Below are positions 35,337-46,059 of a stretch of 64,000 nt of DNA, piece by piece. The number at the start of each line of letters is the position of its first letter. Position 1 is the first letter of the stretch. A program made the translations under genes and the position numbers. The stretch is from Symbiodinium natans. Lineage: Eukaryota > Sar > Dinophyceae > Suessiales > Symbiodiniaceae. The stretch lies in NCBI GenBank assembly GCA_905221605.1, contig CAJNDS010000034.1, forward strand, positions 60,001 to 124,000, written 5' to 3'. Under the pieces are notes generated by a model. The model was given only the letters and a program-made list of their open reading frames with translations. It was not told the origin of the DNA and searched no databases.

Positions 35337-37467
35337 TTGTTCTCTTCGTGTCTTTTTAGACTTTTTTTGACTCAACTGCTCTCCCCACCCCAAGTCTCCT
35401 GTACTCCTCGCGGAGAGTTTCCCTGGAAAAATCTGCCCGCAGGATGCCCACCCCAGAAGAATCCCAAAATGTCCAGCCCATTTATCCCAACACCATACCC
35501 ACTGAGCATTTCTGGAGTATCAACTAACTAGGCTTAGGGTGGGGATCGATTCAACGCATCTCGCGTTCCGCAACATCATGCAACAGACAGCCTCCAACTA
35601 TGACAACAGTCAGACCCCTAACCTGCGCGACAACATGCCACGCCACAACTTCCATGGTTAGACCGACAACATCTCAACAACCCTTTAAACAGCGAATACC
35701 GACCCACAGGGAACCTTGGGAGCTCTTGACTTTGGCTTTGCCGACCTCGTGGCACGAGAAGCGCCCAGGCTACCGCCACGCGCGCGACGCCGCTGCTCAG
35801 GTGCAGGAGCCTCCGTGGCACCATGATCGGTCGCAGGAAGCTAGGAAATGGCACAGATGCGCATGTCGGTCTTTTTGCAAGCACATGTCTTGCGGCAGGC
35901 ATCGGGTTTCAACTCAAGAGACTTGATGCTCTTCTGCATCGAACACATGCCACCAACGCCGTGTGAGAATCGCAAAAGTAGGGCCGCCCAACATACAGAC
36001 TCAAGGACCTCCAAGGGCTCAACAATTGAATCTCAAGCTTGAGAGACGTTCGCAGCTCGCCGCCAAGGAATAAGCATGTGCATAGCACTGCACGCAGCAA
36101 TGCTGGCGCAGCGGTCTGCCTCCATTCTAAGAACCGGCCATTCAGGCGGCACGCAGCTGCTGCGCAAACACCATTGCGTTCGATCTCCAAAGAAGCCACG
36201 ACAGTCAGCGCCATTACTTCAGACAAATCTGCTCCTGACTTGCCATGTCCAGTTTTCGTGATGCCTTGCGACGCATCCACGTCGTTGACAGAACAGCCCC
36301 AACTCCTCCTCGGCCCAACCAATCTTCATAAGCCTGAAGATCCCTGCTGTGTTTGGAGGCCTGGGTCTGGCGCAAGCTGCGCCATGCCGTTCACTTCTTG
36401 CTCAGACCTGTAAGCACTTGGAAGGACCACATGATCTTGATGGAAATGCGGCCACCGGCCTCGGCTGGCATGATGGAACATGTTGCTTCCGGCTGATGGC
36501 TGATTTCCACACAAGCTTCACCAGCTGTGAAAACCTGTCAAAGTTCCTGCCTTTGCTACCAGTGGCTGCTCCCACGATGCGGCTTTGTTAGGACCTGATG
36601 GTTCTGCTTATGTTGCACGACTGACGTTATTCTTTAGGGAAATCCACGGTTCGAGACACGCAGCGTCAAGTTTCGTTGATTCAATTCCTCATACATCCAT
36701 GCCACCAAGATGCGCTGTGTAGAAGCGTGGATATGGATTGTCTGTCCTTAGGATAAACATGTCCGAGTGTGGTCCCAAAGGCATGTTCGGGCTGCCTTCT
36801 CCTACTATTCTCATCTGTTCCCGGCCGAGCTGCCATTTCGAAGGACACGGTCTGTCTTGTTTCCTTCCGGAGATGCATGTCCGGTTGAAGTACAAAGACT
36901 TAGGGTTCAGGTCCCTGCCGGGGGAGGGGGAAGGGGTGGGTTGGTTTTCGGCAGGTGCTTCTGAAAGAAGCGGGGGCCGGCACGGAGCTTCTGCTCATTT
37001 GCGAACCGATGAGAAGATGAGAACTAAGAACCCTGGCGCCAACGTTGTTCATGTTGTTTTGGGTTAGCCGGTTAGCTCTGAGGGGGGGCCTCGGCATGCT
37101 GACACAAGAGATCAAGCCCCTAACACGACAGAGCAGTCACCATGTCAGCACTTTTGAACTCGTGAAGACAAACTCCATAAAAACGAGTTATGAGGATCTC
37201 GAACCCGACATGCCCGTTCTCTGCAACTGTTGGCAGGAATGACGCGAAACAACGCCACATGGATGCTACAGCTGAACGGCGTTCTTTTCTTTTCTCAACC
37301 ATGAACTGGTGTACACTATAAACCTCTAAAGAATATGCCTTCCGCGGAACGTATTCCGCATTCCTTCCACGAGCCTTCGGGACCCGACTGCTACAACCAC
37401 TTGTACCTGTCGAAAGGGAGGCTGCTGAAAAAGCCAACCCCGAAGAGAATTACAAGTCCAAAATACG

Positions 37468-37510
37468 GTTTAGGGCCTAAGTTTAGGCTTTAGGCTGTAG
37501 GGTTTAGGGC
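37468..37510 (+). repeat. Degenerate TTTAGGG block
   Basis: GGTTTAGGG units mixed with TTTAGGC variants. Confidence 0.6.
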
Positions 37511-37726
37511 CCACCACACCAAACGTTACGCACCCGTCTTCGCACAGCAACACCACACGGCCTGAGCTCGCACATGCAGTGGTCCGCGAAAGACTGCGCA
37601 GAGTAGATAGGCTTCCTTTGCATCCAACATCCAACTGTCAGATGACGAGATGAAGCCCACTAGAGCCCAAAGCTATGAGATGCCTACCAGTCAGCCCATG
37701 TCAACATTCAACAGGCCGTAATGAGT

Positions 37727-39949
37727 TCATCCCTGTTCATTCTCTAGAGAAAAGAGGAGACTGCTCTTGCCAAGGGGCAGATGGTCACAGTCCGGACCAG
37801 TTGGTCGAGCACTTGCGACTAGTTCCTGTGTCTGCAGCATGGCCACCACGGTAGGCTTGAACATGAATCCGAAACGCGGAAAGGTTGACGAAGCGGCCAG
37901 CAGATGCGACTGCCCTTCACTGACCTGCACGGTCTCTCCCTCAAAGCCTTGTGCAAAAATGTATCCAGAACTCCAGCTGCTTTGTGGTTCAGCGTCTTTG
38001 CACATCATGCCGACCGCGTGGAAACCTTCACCATGGCTGCCGTACTTGGACGGGACACAGAACTGACCAGTCGCCACACTGAGCCGTTGGCTTCTCATCT
38101 CTGCTGTTACCCGACTGTCCCAGACCCCGTCCGACCAAACACGTCCACAAAGAAAGGACGTGCAACAACCCGAATCCAGTGAGAGGAGGCTGCCAGCCCG
38201 GTGGCAGCCACCAACGAAGGAAGCAGACATTATGGGATTTTGGCCGAATTCATCGCACGAATCATCATTCACCATTTCTATGACAAAGCCTGACATGTGC
38301 ACTCGGTTCGCATCATTGAAAGGCGCCTTGCACCAATATCGCCGTGCCAAAAACGGCAGCGTTGTGAGCATGAGATCTGACAAGGACACTTGGAAGGGAA
38401 ACAGGCTGCTGCGCGCGTCCACGTCCTCATCAGCCCAGGGAAATTCTTCGAGGAGGAAGAGTTGGCTCAGAGACACTCGTCCTAACACCTGGTACATGTC
38501 CTGCCGGACTAAGCCGGCCTGGAAAAAGAGAACTTCCGCAGCGACGCTCTCTCGCATGAGGTCGAGCCACATGTTCACAGCCCTGGTCTCCATGTCTCGA
38601 ACGGAACTGGTGTCATACAGGCCTTCATAGGTTACGTACAGGGGCCGCGAGTTGGCTTCATCTGCTTTGGCCACATATGTTTCGAACAAGTTCTGAGCCT
38701 TTGCTAGCCACGATCCAGACGCCTGCCTGGCGCAGGATCCTGCCACCACGGGCACAACGGACAAGCTACCAGCAACCCCCTCCTCTGAGAAGTCAAACTC
38801 CAACCGGGCGACAACGCGTGCGTCTGCACCCGATTTCACCAGAAATGTTGTTCCGTTGTCGCGGCGCTTCAGCTTGGCGAAGGAGATGTAGTGATCATGG
38901 CCACCTATAATGGCGTCCAAGTGAAGCCCTGCATGCTCAACCGCTCGGAACAAGTTTAGGTCATTTCCGGTTCTCGTGTGCGTCATGGCAACACGCAAGC
39001 CGCAGCCCATTCGTTCCGTCTCCCAAGTGCGAAGAATTTGGACCGCAGCTGGTATGTCTCTGATAAAGCCATCGACTTGCTTGCCGGCCCAGCTCATCTT
39101 GTCGACATCTGTGGTGCCCAGCACACAGATCTTGATGCCGTTCTGCGCAAGGATAGCCCAGCCTTGCCCCCACGAGCTGCCAGGGATCTGGTGCAGATGC
39201 CTCCAAAGGCTCGCGTTATAGGCACCACTGCTGGCCTCCACTTGCCAGGAGTCCAACATCGGCTGCTGGATCTCCTTCCCCGCCTTCTCTCGCAGGTTCG
39301 AGTTCAGATAATGAAAGGCCGACATCGCCATCTGCTGCCTTAAGTTCGTTAGCTTGAAATCGATGTCATGGTTCCCAATGTTTGCCAAATCCACCCCCAT
39401 CAAGTTCATCATCTCCACAAGCTGCGAGCCCTTGAAGTGCTCTGCTAGGTAGGACGGAGCGATAAAGTCGCCCGCAAACATTCCCACGGCGATCTCTCCC
39501 CGCTGCACTGCCTCATCTTTCAGCCACCTATACGTTGCCCCAAAGTCAACGAGACCCCCGTACGTCAGCTCGCCCGACGCCTTGAGATCGGTTTCCCGGG
39601 CCACGCAGGGTCCAGCCACAACAGTCACGCCCTGGCCATCATGAGCATGCTTCAGAGACAGCTTCTTTGTTTCAGGGACTTTCGCAGGAAAGCAGGACTC
39701 CCAGAAAGGACCCGATCCACATGAACTCAGATCACTTCCACAGGCTGCCCCATCGCACGCCGCCGCGATGTCATCCAGATACTCGACTCCAGCTTCCAGA
39801 TAGTAGTAGGGAAGGTCGCTCGTCAGCGGAACAAGCTTGTAGACGTCACTTAGAGAAACGATCGTGACTCGCTGCACAGCGAGGATGCACACGTCCAGAA
39901 AGGAAGGCACAAGCCAAAGGTAGCCAGCCATGGGGCGCATGACAGTCAT
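37727..39949 (-). CDS. 5'-nucleotidase-family metallophosphatase, intron-free frame
   Basis: About 740 residues from the first ATG of the frame; the open frame begins earlier but without ATG. Predicted two-metal phosphoesterase acting on nucleotides or related phosphate esters. A hydrophobic N-terminus (GYLWLVPSFLDVCILAV) suggests a signal peptide and export. Motifs in order: SLSDVYKL (first metal motif with Tyr where many relatives have His, a variant I know from a eukaryotic/protist subfamily), an insertion of roughly 80 residues rich in Cys and Gly, LTYGGLVDFGATYR, AGDFIAPS, GNHDIDF and GGHDHY, then a 5'-nucleotidase C-terminal-like domain. The subfamily pattern of Lys-Gly then Gly-Val-Asp before GNHD is present (KGSQLVEMMNLMGVD). 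It contrasts with its neighbours in lacking introns over 2.2 kb, which may indicate origin from a reinserted mRNA. Substrate unknown; the C-terminal domain is assigned by position and composition. Confidence 0.85.
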   Translation of the reverse strand: MTVMRPMAGYLWLVPSFLDVCILAVQRVTIVSLSDVYKLVPLTSDLPYYYLEAGVEYLDDIAAACDGAACGSDLSSCGSGPFWESCFPAKVPETKKLSLKHAHDGQGVTVVAGPCVARETDLKASGELTYGGLVDFGATYRWLKDEAVQRGEIAVGMFAGDFIAPSYLAEHFKGSQLVEMMNLMGVDLANIGNHDIDFKLTNLRQQMAMSAFHYLNSNLREKAGKEIQQPMLDSWQVEASSGAYNASLWRHLHQIPGSSWGQGWAILAQNGIKICVLGTTDVDKMSWAGKQVDGFIRDIPAAVQILRTWETERMGCGLRVAMTHTRTGNDLNLFRAVEHAGLHLDAIIGGHDHYISFAKLKRRDNGTTFLVKSGADARVVARLEFDFSEEGVAGSLSVVPVVAGSCARQASGSWLAKAQNLFETYVAKADEANSRPLYVTYEGLYDTSSVRDMETRAVNMWLDLMRESVAAEVLFFQAGLVRQDMYQVLGRVSLSQLFLLEEFPWADEDVDARSSLFPFQVSLSDLMLTTLPFLARRYWCKAPFNDANRVHMSGFVIEMVNDDSCDEFGQNPIMSASFVGGCHRAGSLLSLDSGCCTSFLCGRVWSDGVWDSRVTAEMRSQRLSVATGQFCVPSKYGSHGEGFHAVGMMCKDAEPQSSWSSGYIFAQGFEGETVQVSEGQSHLLAASSTFPRFGFMFKPTVVAMLQTQELVASARPTGPDCDHLPLGKSSLLFSLENEQG

Positions 39950-42936
39950 GAGATTCAATGTTTGAGGACCTGTCTGACTGGGTCGCAGTGTCGCTCTGCA
40001 GGTTTTGTGATAAGGGGGCACGTCATCGGATTGGATTCGGGTCAAGGGCTAGGGGTGTGCTGCGTTCAATTCACGCTTGATGGCTCGAAGGAATCACTTG
40101 CCCAACCCCGTCGCAGTACACGATCACTGAACCTGGAAACATCCGAAGGCATCACTGGCCCCTGCATGGCCCAAAAGCCTTCAAGAGGCGCTTCTTTCTC
40201 GGAGAAAAAACCCTAGCATAAATGGTACATGATATTTCACGAGCACACTACCCTACAGCGATTTCCAACACCCCCAAACTTCCCAAAACTCACACACCGA
40301 AAGACAAGACTAAAACTGAAAACCTCGTGCTCAACTTGCGCCTCTCGCCCGGCTCGGGGCTGAGGCAGGCGATCAGAGCTGCCGTTGCTGGAAATGTCAG
40401 TTCCCTGGACAGAAGAAGGGCAAAGATCTTTAAGAGGGTCGCGGGAGGGGCGGGGGGGGTGGATCAACATCATGGGCACCCAAACTGCTTTCGCTAACCC
40501 CAATGTTTATCATGTTTACCAGCTGTTCTGAAATGGATCTGCCATGCCTCACCGACGTAGCGCATGGCCGCGGGGGTGGTGCGATGGAAGACGACGCGGG
40601 CGAGCTGCCACATTGAACTGAATGCGTTGGTTTTCTTATGTTGGCGTTTGCAAGGCGCAAGAAGCGCAAAGCTTCTCACTGGCCTGCAAGCCGCGCACCA
40701 ATCGGTGTAGACCTGCAGTGGGACCTGAGATCCGGCCTTGGGGCCCTAGCCTGGATTCTGTGAGCTTCTGCGTGGACTCACTGAGCCTCCTGCATTTTGC
40801 ACCAATCTCCCAGTGCATTGCAAACAACGGCCCTGGGCTGCGTGCGAACACTGTACAACCTCGGTTCGGTGTCATGTACCGCAAGGTGAGCCATGATCCG
40901 ACGGAAGAAATCCCATGCAAACAAGCTGCGTCGCTGAGCACGAAATGAGTCCTTACTGTTACAAAGGTTGCGCATGAAATTTGACAAGCCGGCAATGAGC
41001 TCTGGATGCATTTGGCAGTCCCAGACTTGGATCCGCTCTGCTTACATTACTTGCAGATTTACGATTGGATTGCAACGGAGGCGGGGTCCCCTGCACTTTG
41101 TTTTGTGTACATCGGCTGCTTGTTCGGTGATGTTGACATTGTATACCAGGTCCCATGCTGATTCCTTTGGGCGATTCAAGATCGCCGACCTGCACTGTGA
41201 GGCGTGTAGCACTTCCGAACGGGTGCTGCGGGCAGCTGTCAAGCTTTCATTCAAGGAGTAACATCTGCCCCCGACCAGATGGAGAGACACAGCTGACTTA
41301 GTCAGCTAGGGTTCAAGACATGTCAAGAGCAATGGTTTTGGCCAGGTTGCATTGCTGCAAAGTCAGTGTCGGCAGCGTTGCCACCAGCGGTCCAAGCCTG
41401 CAATGTGGCGAAGGCTCGATGTGCCACCGAACAGAATTCGAAACAGTGTGCTGCCAATGTGCCTGTGCTGGCATCGTCATTGTGGCATCTGGCGATGGAT
41501 CGGCAGGACGAGGCGTTTGTTGCCGCCTATCAGCCGCAGGCAAACAACAACAGTAGCGAAACGAGTCACTGATATGACATATGTTCTAAGGTCCTAGAAA
41601 TACCTCTAGACACCATTGCTCTTCGTCTCGCTTGACTATTGCCAGATTCACCACCTCTCCTATGGGCTGCATGCCACTACGAAAGACAGCGTGGTCCCAA
41701 CAACGTCAAATCATATGGTTCGCGTGAAATGCTGCCATCCTGCTGTGGAGTTGGGCAGAATGCACATGGATGCACAAGCTGTGCCTACATCCCGGTGAAT
41801 GTGCTCCAAAACTCAGTTTATACACCCACGTGCCGTCCAACAGAGAGACACGGGCAGGCAGGCAGAAACACTGCAGAGGACTAAGGGCAAAAGGGACTGC
41901 AGTACAGCTCCTGAACCACGTCTATCCTTGTCAGCTCGCTTACCTCGCCAGGTGTTCGGCGTGCAGCTGCTGTAGAAAGCTGTTCGCCTGCACAATGAAA
42001 AGAGAGAAACACTCGAGTCAATGTGAGTGCTAGGCTATGCTAGGCTGATCACTAAGCCCAGTGGGCGTCTTCAACTCCCAAAGCCACGCCTGCGAGTAAT
42101 GGCCATTTGCCAATTGACGCGCCGCTGTTGGGCTGCCAATTCGAAGGCGTTTGTGGAGTCGAAGGCAGAGCCTTTGAAGGCGACGGGTCTGATCTCCCAT
42201 CCGACCCCATCCTACATGCCTTCACCGAATGTTCGCCTCTCTTCTTCTAGGTCTTTGTTGTGTTCTTGTGCTTGTTTCTGCCGATCTCAGTTTTCCCTGC
42301 CAGGATGAACATGACACCAAGGGCGCTGCTGCTCTTCATCCATCGAACGCTTCGGGGCACAGGGAGTTGGAATCCTTGGTTCGATCAAGCGACGTTTACG
42401 TTCGTGGAGCTCATTTCCCAATCTCCTAATACACAAGTGACACAGACGCCGATCACTTCGGCATCTTTCGATCAGAGTGTCTGAAGATGGTGAAATTGTG
42501 GACGCATTGGAGTCACCACCGCAGCCGCTCGCATGTAGCGCTACATGCATCAGGAATCACACATACCGGACATCAGGTCATACCAAGGAAATGCCAGACA
42601 CGTGTGCCCTAGCCATCCCTAGCTACTCACACGTCTCTGCGGACCAGACTAGCCATACAGTACCGTGAGAGGGGGTCACCACCTAGCTTGTCTGTGTGTG
42701 TGTCCGCTGTCGACCATTCTCGGCTTGAATTGCAACTGGCAGCAGGAACGCCATGACATGCCAGACAGCATCCGACCCTGCCAAGGGACGAGTTGCATGA
42801 CCACTGTCAGGGGCGGATCGTGAGAGGACACATGAGGACACTGTGACATGTACACAGGCTCACCAGGTGCTTGCTGTTGATGTTTAACTTCCTTGGTTAA
42901 AGAAAGGAGACGATCTTGGAGGATTATCCCGTGCTC

Positions 42937-43158
42937 TCAAGTCTTGCTTGTGTGGGCAACAGCTTGCACATGCTTCGCATATAGCTCTCGCGGTAACTTC
43001 CCTGCTGCGCTTCCGTTCATAATCCACACGCTCTGAGTTTTTGACGGCGGCGCATCACCGTCATTCTCCGAGAAGGGGCAACCATACAAACCACGGAGAA
43101 TTTGGCACGCAGCCTTGCGCAGACGTACACTGCCATTAAGGGCTTGGCGCCAAAGCAT
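42937..43158 (-). CDS. Unidentified open segment, possible exon
   Basis: About 73 residues, not preceded by ATG in a convincing context. It contains KAACQILRGLYGC and SVWIMNGSAAGKLPRELY. Composition is protein-like and the orientation agrees with the other genes. No family recognised; it could equally be a chance frame. Confidence 0.2.
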   Translation of the reverse strand: MLWRQALNGSVRLRKAACQILRGLYGCPFSENDGDAPPSKTQSVWIMNGSAAGKLPRELYAKHVQAVAHTSKT

Positions 43159-44314
43159 CTACAAGCAGTCCCACTTGAAAAAACAGCGTGGCTCAAAAAA
43201 CAACTTCTGCAGCTCGGCAAATTCCTTGAGTTGCTTGGACTGAAATAAGTTCCCTGTCCTTCCGAAAGTGTACGGGTTAAGGGAAGTCTACCTGCCCGTA
43301 GACTTTCCTGCGGAGCTCATGGCCGCGGATGCTTTGTGAGAGAACTAGCAACAACCCCTTTTGGGATGGCCAGCAACAGTTACGTGCCTTCGATCCCCAA
43401 AGATACCTCCCCTGTTCAGGAGCACTTGATCGTGACGGCAGCTTGATTGCATATATTGCAGTGCACAGCTTCACTCATGCATGCGAAAAGTGCGTGTCTG
43501 GGAACAACCTGTTATACATTTTGGCACGTCTGCCTTGCAATCCTTGGTCTTCGTGCATGTCACGCGCAAACACAATATCTCCGGCACCTTCAATGATTAC
43601 TTTACGGTAATTCCTTGTTGTGAGAGCATATACCAACAACACTTTGTTGCTACCGCCCCCACCGTGTTTGAAAACGCCTCCTGCTGCGCCAAGTCTCGTG
43701 AAGCTAGTCCAGCTGCGCGTCGGAATACAAAACGCCCAACGTGCTTTCGGACATTTCGGAAATTAGCGCATGAAATCCAGGCCTCTTTGGGCGTCCAACA
43801 TTAAATATTTCACGAAAGCACCGCGAAGGTACACCACGGCACCTACACCGCATCACGTACACCCCAACACCTACACCACAGCATCTCCGCCACACCTCGT
43901 AACGGCTTCGAGCGTGTTTCCTGGGGGCAGAAACCAGACAGCTAGGATTTGTCTAACGGCTTCGCGCGCGCTTGCTCCGCAAATGCTGGCTTATGCTGTG
44001 TTTCTATCATATAGAAAAAGTCCACACGCCGGGGTTTTGGTTGGATTGCATACAAACTGCACGGGTTAAAGAAAGGAAATCGATGGTTTCCCGCGTGTTT
44101 GGCTGCACATTCCCATGAGGAGTAGGTCTCAGTTTTCGCGTGCCTCAGCTGCTTGACACTGGCAGCGCGCAGCGCATGAACTTCATGGATAGGGGGCAGG
44201 CGAGACTTTGACCCTGGCCCACAGACTGCGCAGACTACCCGGACTGCCCGGACTGCCCTGCGAGGTCCAGGTTTTGTTTCGTGTTTTTCTGGTTGTTGTT
44301 TCGATTTTTTCATG

Positions 44315-44353
44315 GCTTAGGGTTTAGGGTTTAAGGTTTGGGGTTTAGGGTTT
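44315..44353 (+). repeat. Interstitial TTTAGGG array
   Basis: Five to six TTTAGGG-type units, some with one substitution (TTTAAGG, TTTGGGG). This is the best preserved telomere-like block in the window. Confidence 0.75.
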
Positions 44354-45039
44354 GCTGTAGTATGGTGTACAAGCTGTAGATGTGACGGTTCCGCCCACTT
44401 CAAACTTTTGGGCGTGGTCGCAGAGGGGTTTGCAGGGGCTTCAGGGGGTTTGAAGGGGTTTTGGCGGTCCCAGGGGCAGCCGGGGAGCCGGCATTGTTGC
44501 TGCTCTTGAACCAAACTGGCAGCCATCCCAACACATGCCTGTGGTAACGACCTGTATGACACGGGGCCATGGGCAGTCTGGGCAGTCAGTGGGTCGGTCT
44601 GGGTCAAAGTCTCGCTTGCCCCCTATCCGTGGACTTCATGCCCACTGTCACTGACGGGCAGCTAAGCGCGTGAAAACTGAGATCCACCTTTCATGGGAAT
44701 GTGTGGCTTGTCCAAGAATGACTTGTAAGTCCTCTTGAAAACTTACCCGGCGCAAGACAAAGAAGCAGCGCACATGGTGGGGCCATACACCTCTGCTGAA
44801 GACATGCGCTGAAGAGCATGGAGTAGAGCACCATCTTGCCCTAGTTGAACTCCTGCACCACAAGATACTTGCCAGCTACTTGCCGAGCAAACAGACTGAA
44901 GCGGTAGCTCAATGTGTGACCAGCCTCAGAAAGAGCAGCCGACCATATCAAACATGACCAGTCCATTCTCGTGACTTGGCTTAGGCTTCAGACAGCTCAA
45001 CAATCCCCCGCCAGGCACATAGTGAACAAGTATAAAGTT

Positions 45040-45370
45040 TATGAGCGCACAGCAAGACAACTATATCATATGCGCGCTGTTAGTATTCTATTTGCCCGCT
45101 CATGAAAAGACTTCTTGCTGCGTTCTATTTCTTATGTTTCACACGGGCACATATTGTATTCTCTTTTCGTGCCCGTATTTTATTTTCACTTCATATCTAC
45201 TATTATGAGTTCTACTACTCTATTTTATTGTTCTTATTATTGTTTGTTAATATTGTTACGTTAGTATTATTATTATGATTATTAGTATCAATATGAATTA
45301 TTTATTTTCTTAATATTGATACAATTATTTCTTATTATTATTGTCCTTATGAAGCGATGTAAAGAGCGCA
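45040..45370. other. AT-rich island
   Basis: About 330 bases dominated by A and T (many ATTATT, TATTAT and TTATTT strings) inside otherwise GC-rich sequence. No open frame of note. It could be a decayed transposon end, a matrix-attachment-like region or an organelle-derived insert. Confidence 0.7.
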
Positions 45371-46059
45371 CACATGACTGACTATCCTAATAGCAAGAGA
45401 TTACGAAGAGAATATTTTGTGGGACTTGTATAGAGTGAAACGAATGCACGTGTACATGTAAGTCATCCAAAAACACAGGACCATACAGGACCGCTCGCAC
45501 GCTGTTTCTCCTGCTCCATTCGCTACCACCTGTATCTTGATAGAGTTAGGCCTGGGAGGTGACTTCCCATGACGCTATGTGTTCACTTGGCCGAAATGTT
45601 CGTCGCTCCGAGGCCCAAGCGGAAGATTTCTCTATCAAAGGCAGAGGCGGATGCTGGAGCTCCGACCCGCTGACATTTTGAGAATATTGTGCCTGAGCCG
45701 GCCCTCACGGAGTGGCTCACACGCTGTGGCTCTCACGTGTTCTTCCGGCGCTGGTCCTGCTAGGCAAAATGCAGAATGTTGTGTGTCGTGTGGGGTCTCG
45801 GAAGTCTCATCGCAGCTCATCGCACTTTCCGGGTTTATCGGGGGAGCGCAAAGATGCGAAGAAGGCATCAGAGCAGGCCATACACATGGCACAGTGCGCG
45901 CCTCTCGCTGCTCCTGACACATCCGCCGCAGCTCCGCCCTGGGAGCCCGAGCGCCCTGTCCTGTGCACTTAGGACGCTAGTAACACTAGCGTGGCACTCC
46001 TGGCATCCGTCGCCGCAATAATATGCTTTGACAAAAAGTATGCATCATCGCAGGTCCTC

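Larger units (their letters stand above)
33945..37700. other. Unique spacer right of the array
   Basis: No gene could be supported on either strand. It holds a (TCTTCC)-type pyrimidine microsatellite (35274-35336) and telomere-like units near 37468-37510. Open frames near 35.6-36.4 kb have no recognisable motif. Confidence 0.45.
39960..46040. other. Long gene-poor stretch
   Basis: No gene recognised in about 6 kb. One minus-strand open segment at 42937-43158 (LRKAACQILRGLYGCPFSEN) has coding-like composition but no known motif. Telomere-like units lie at 44315-44353 and an AT-rich island at 45040-45370. Confidence 0.4.
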
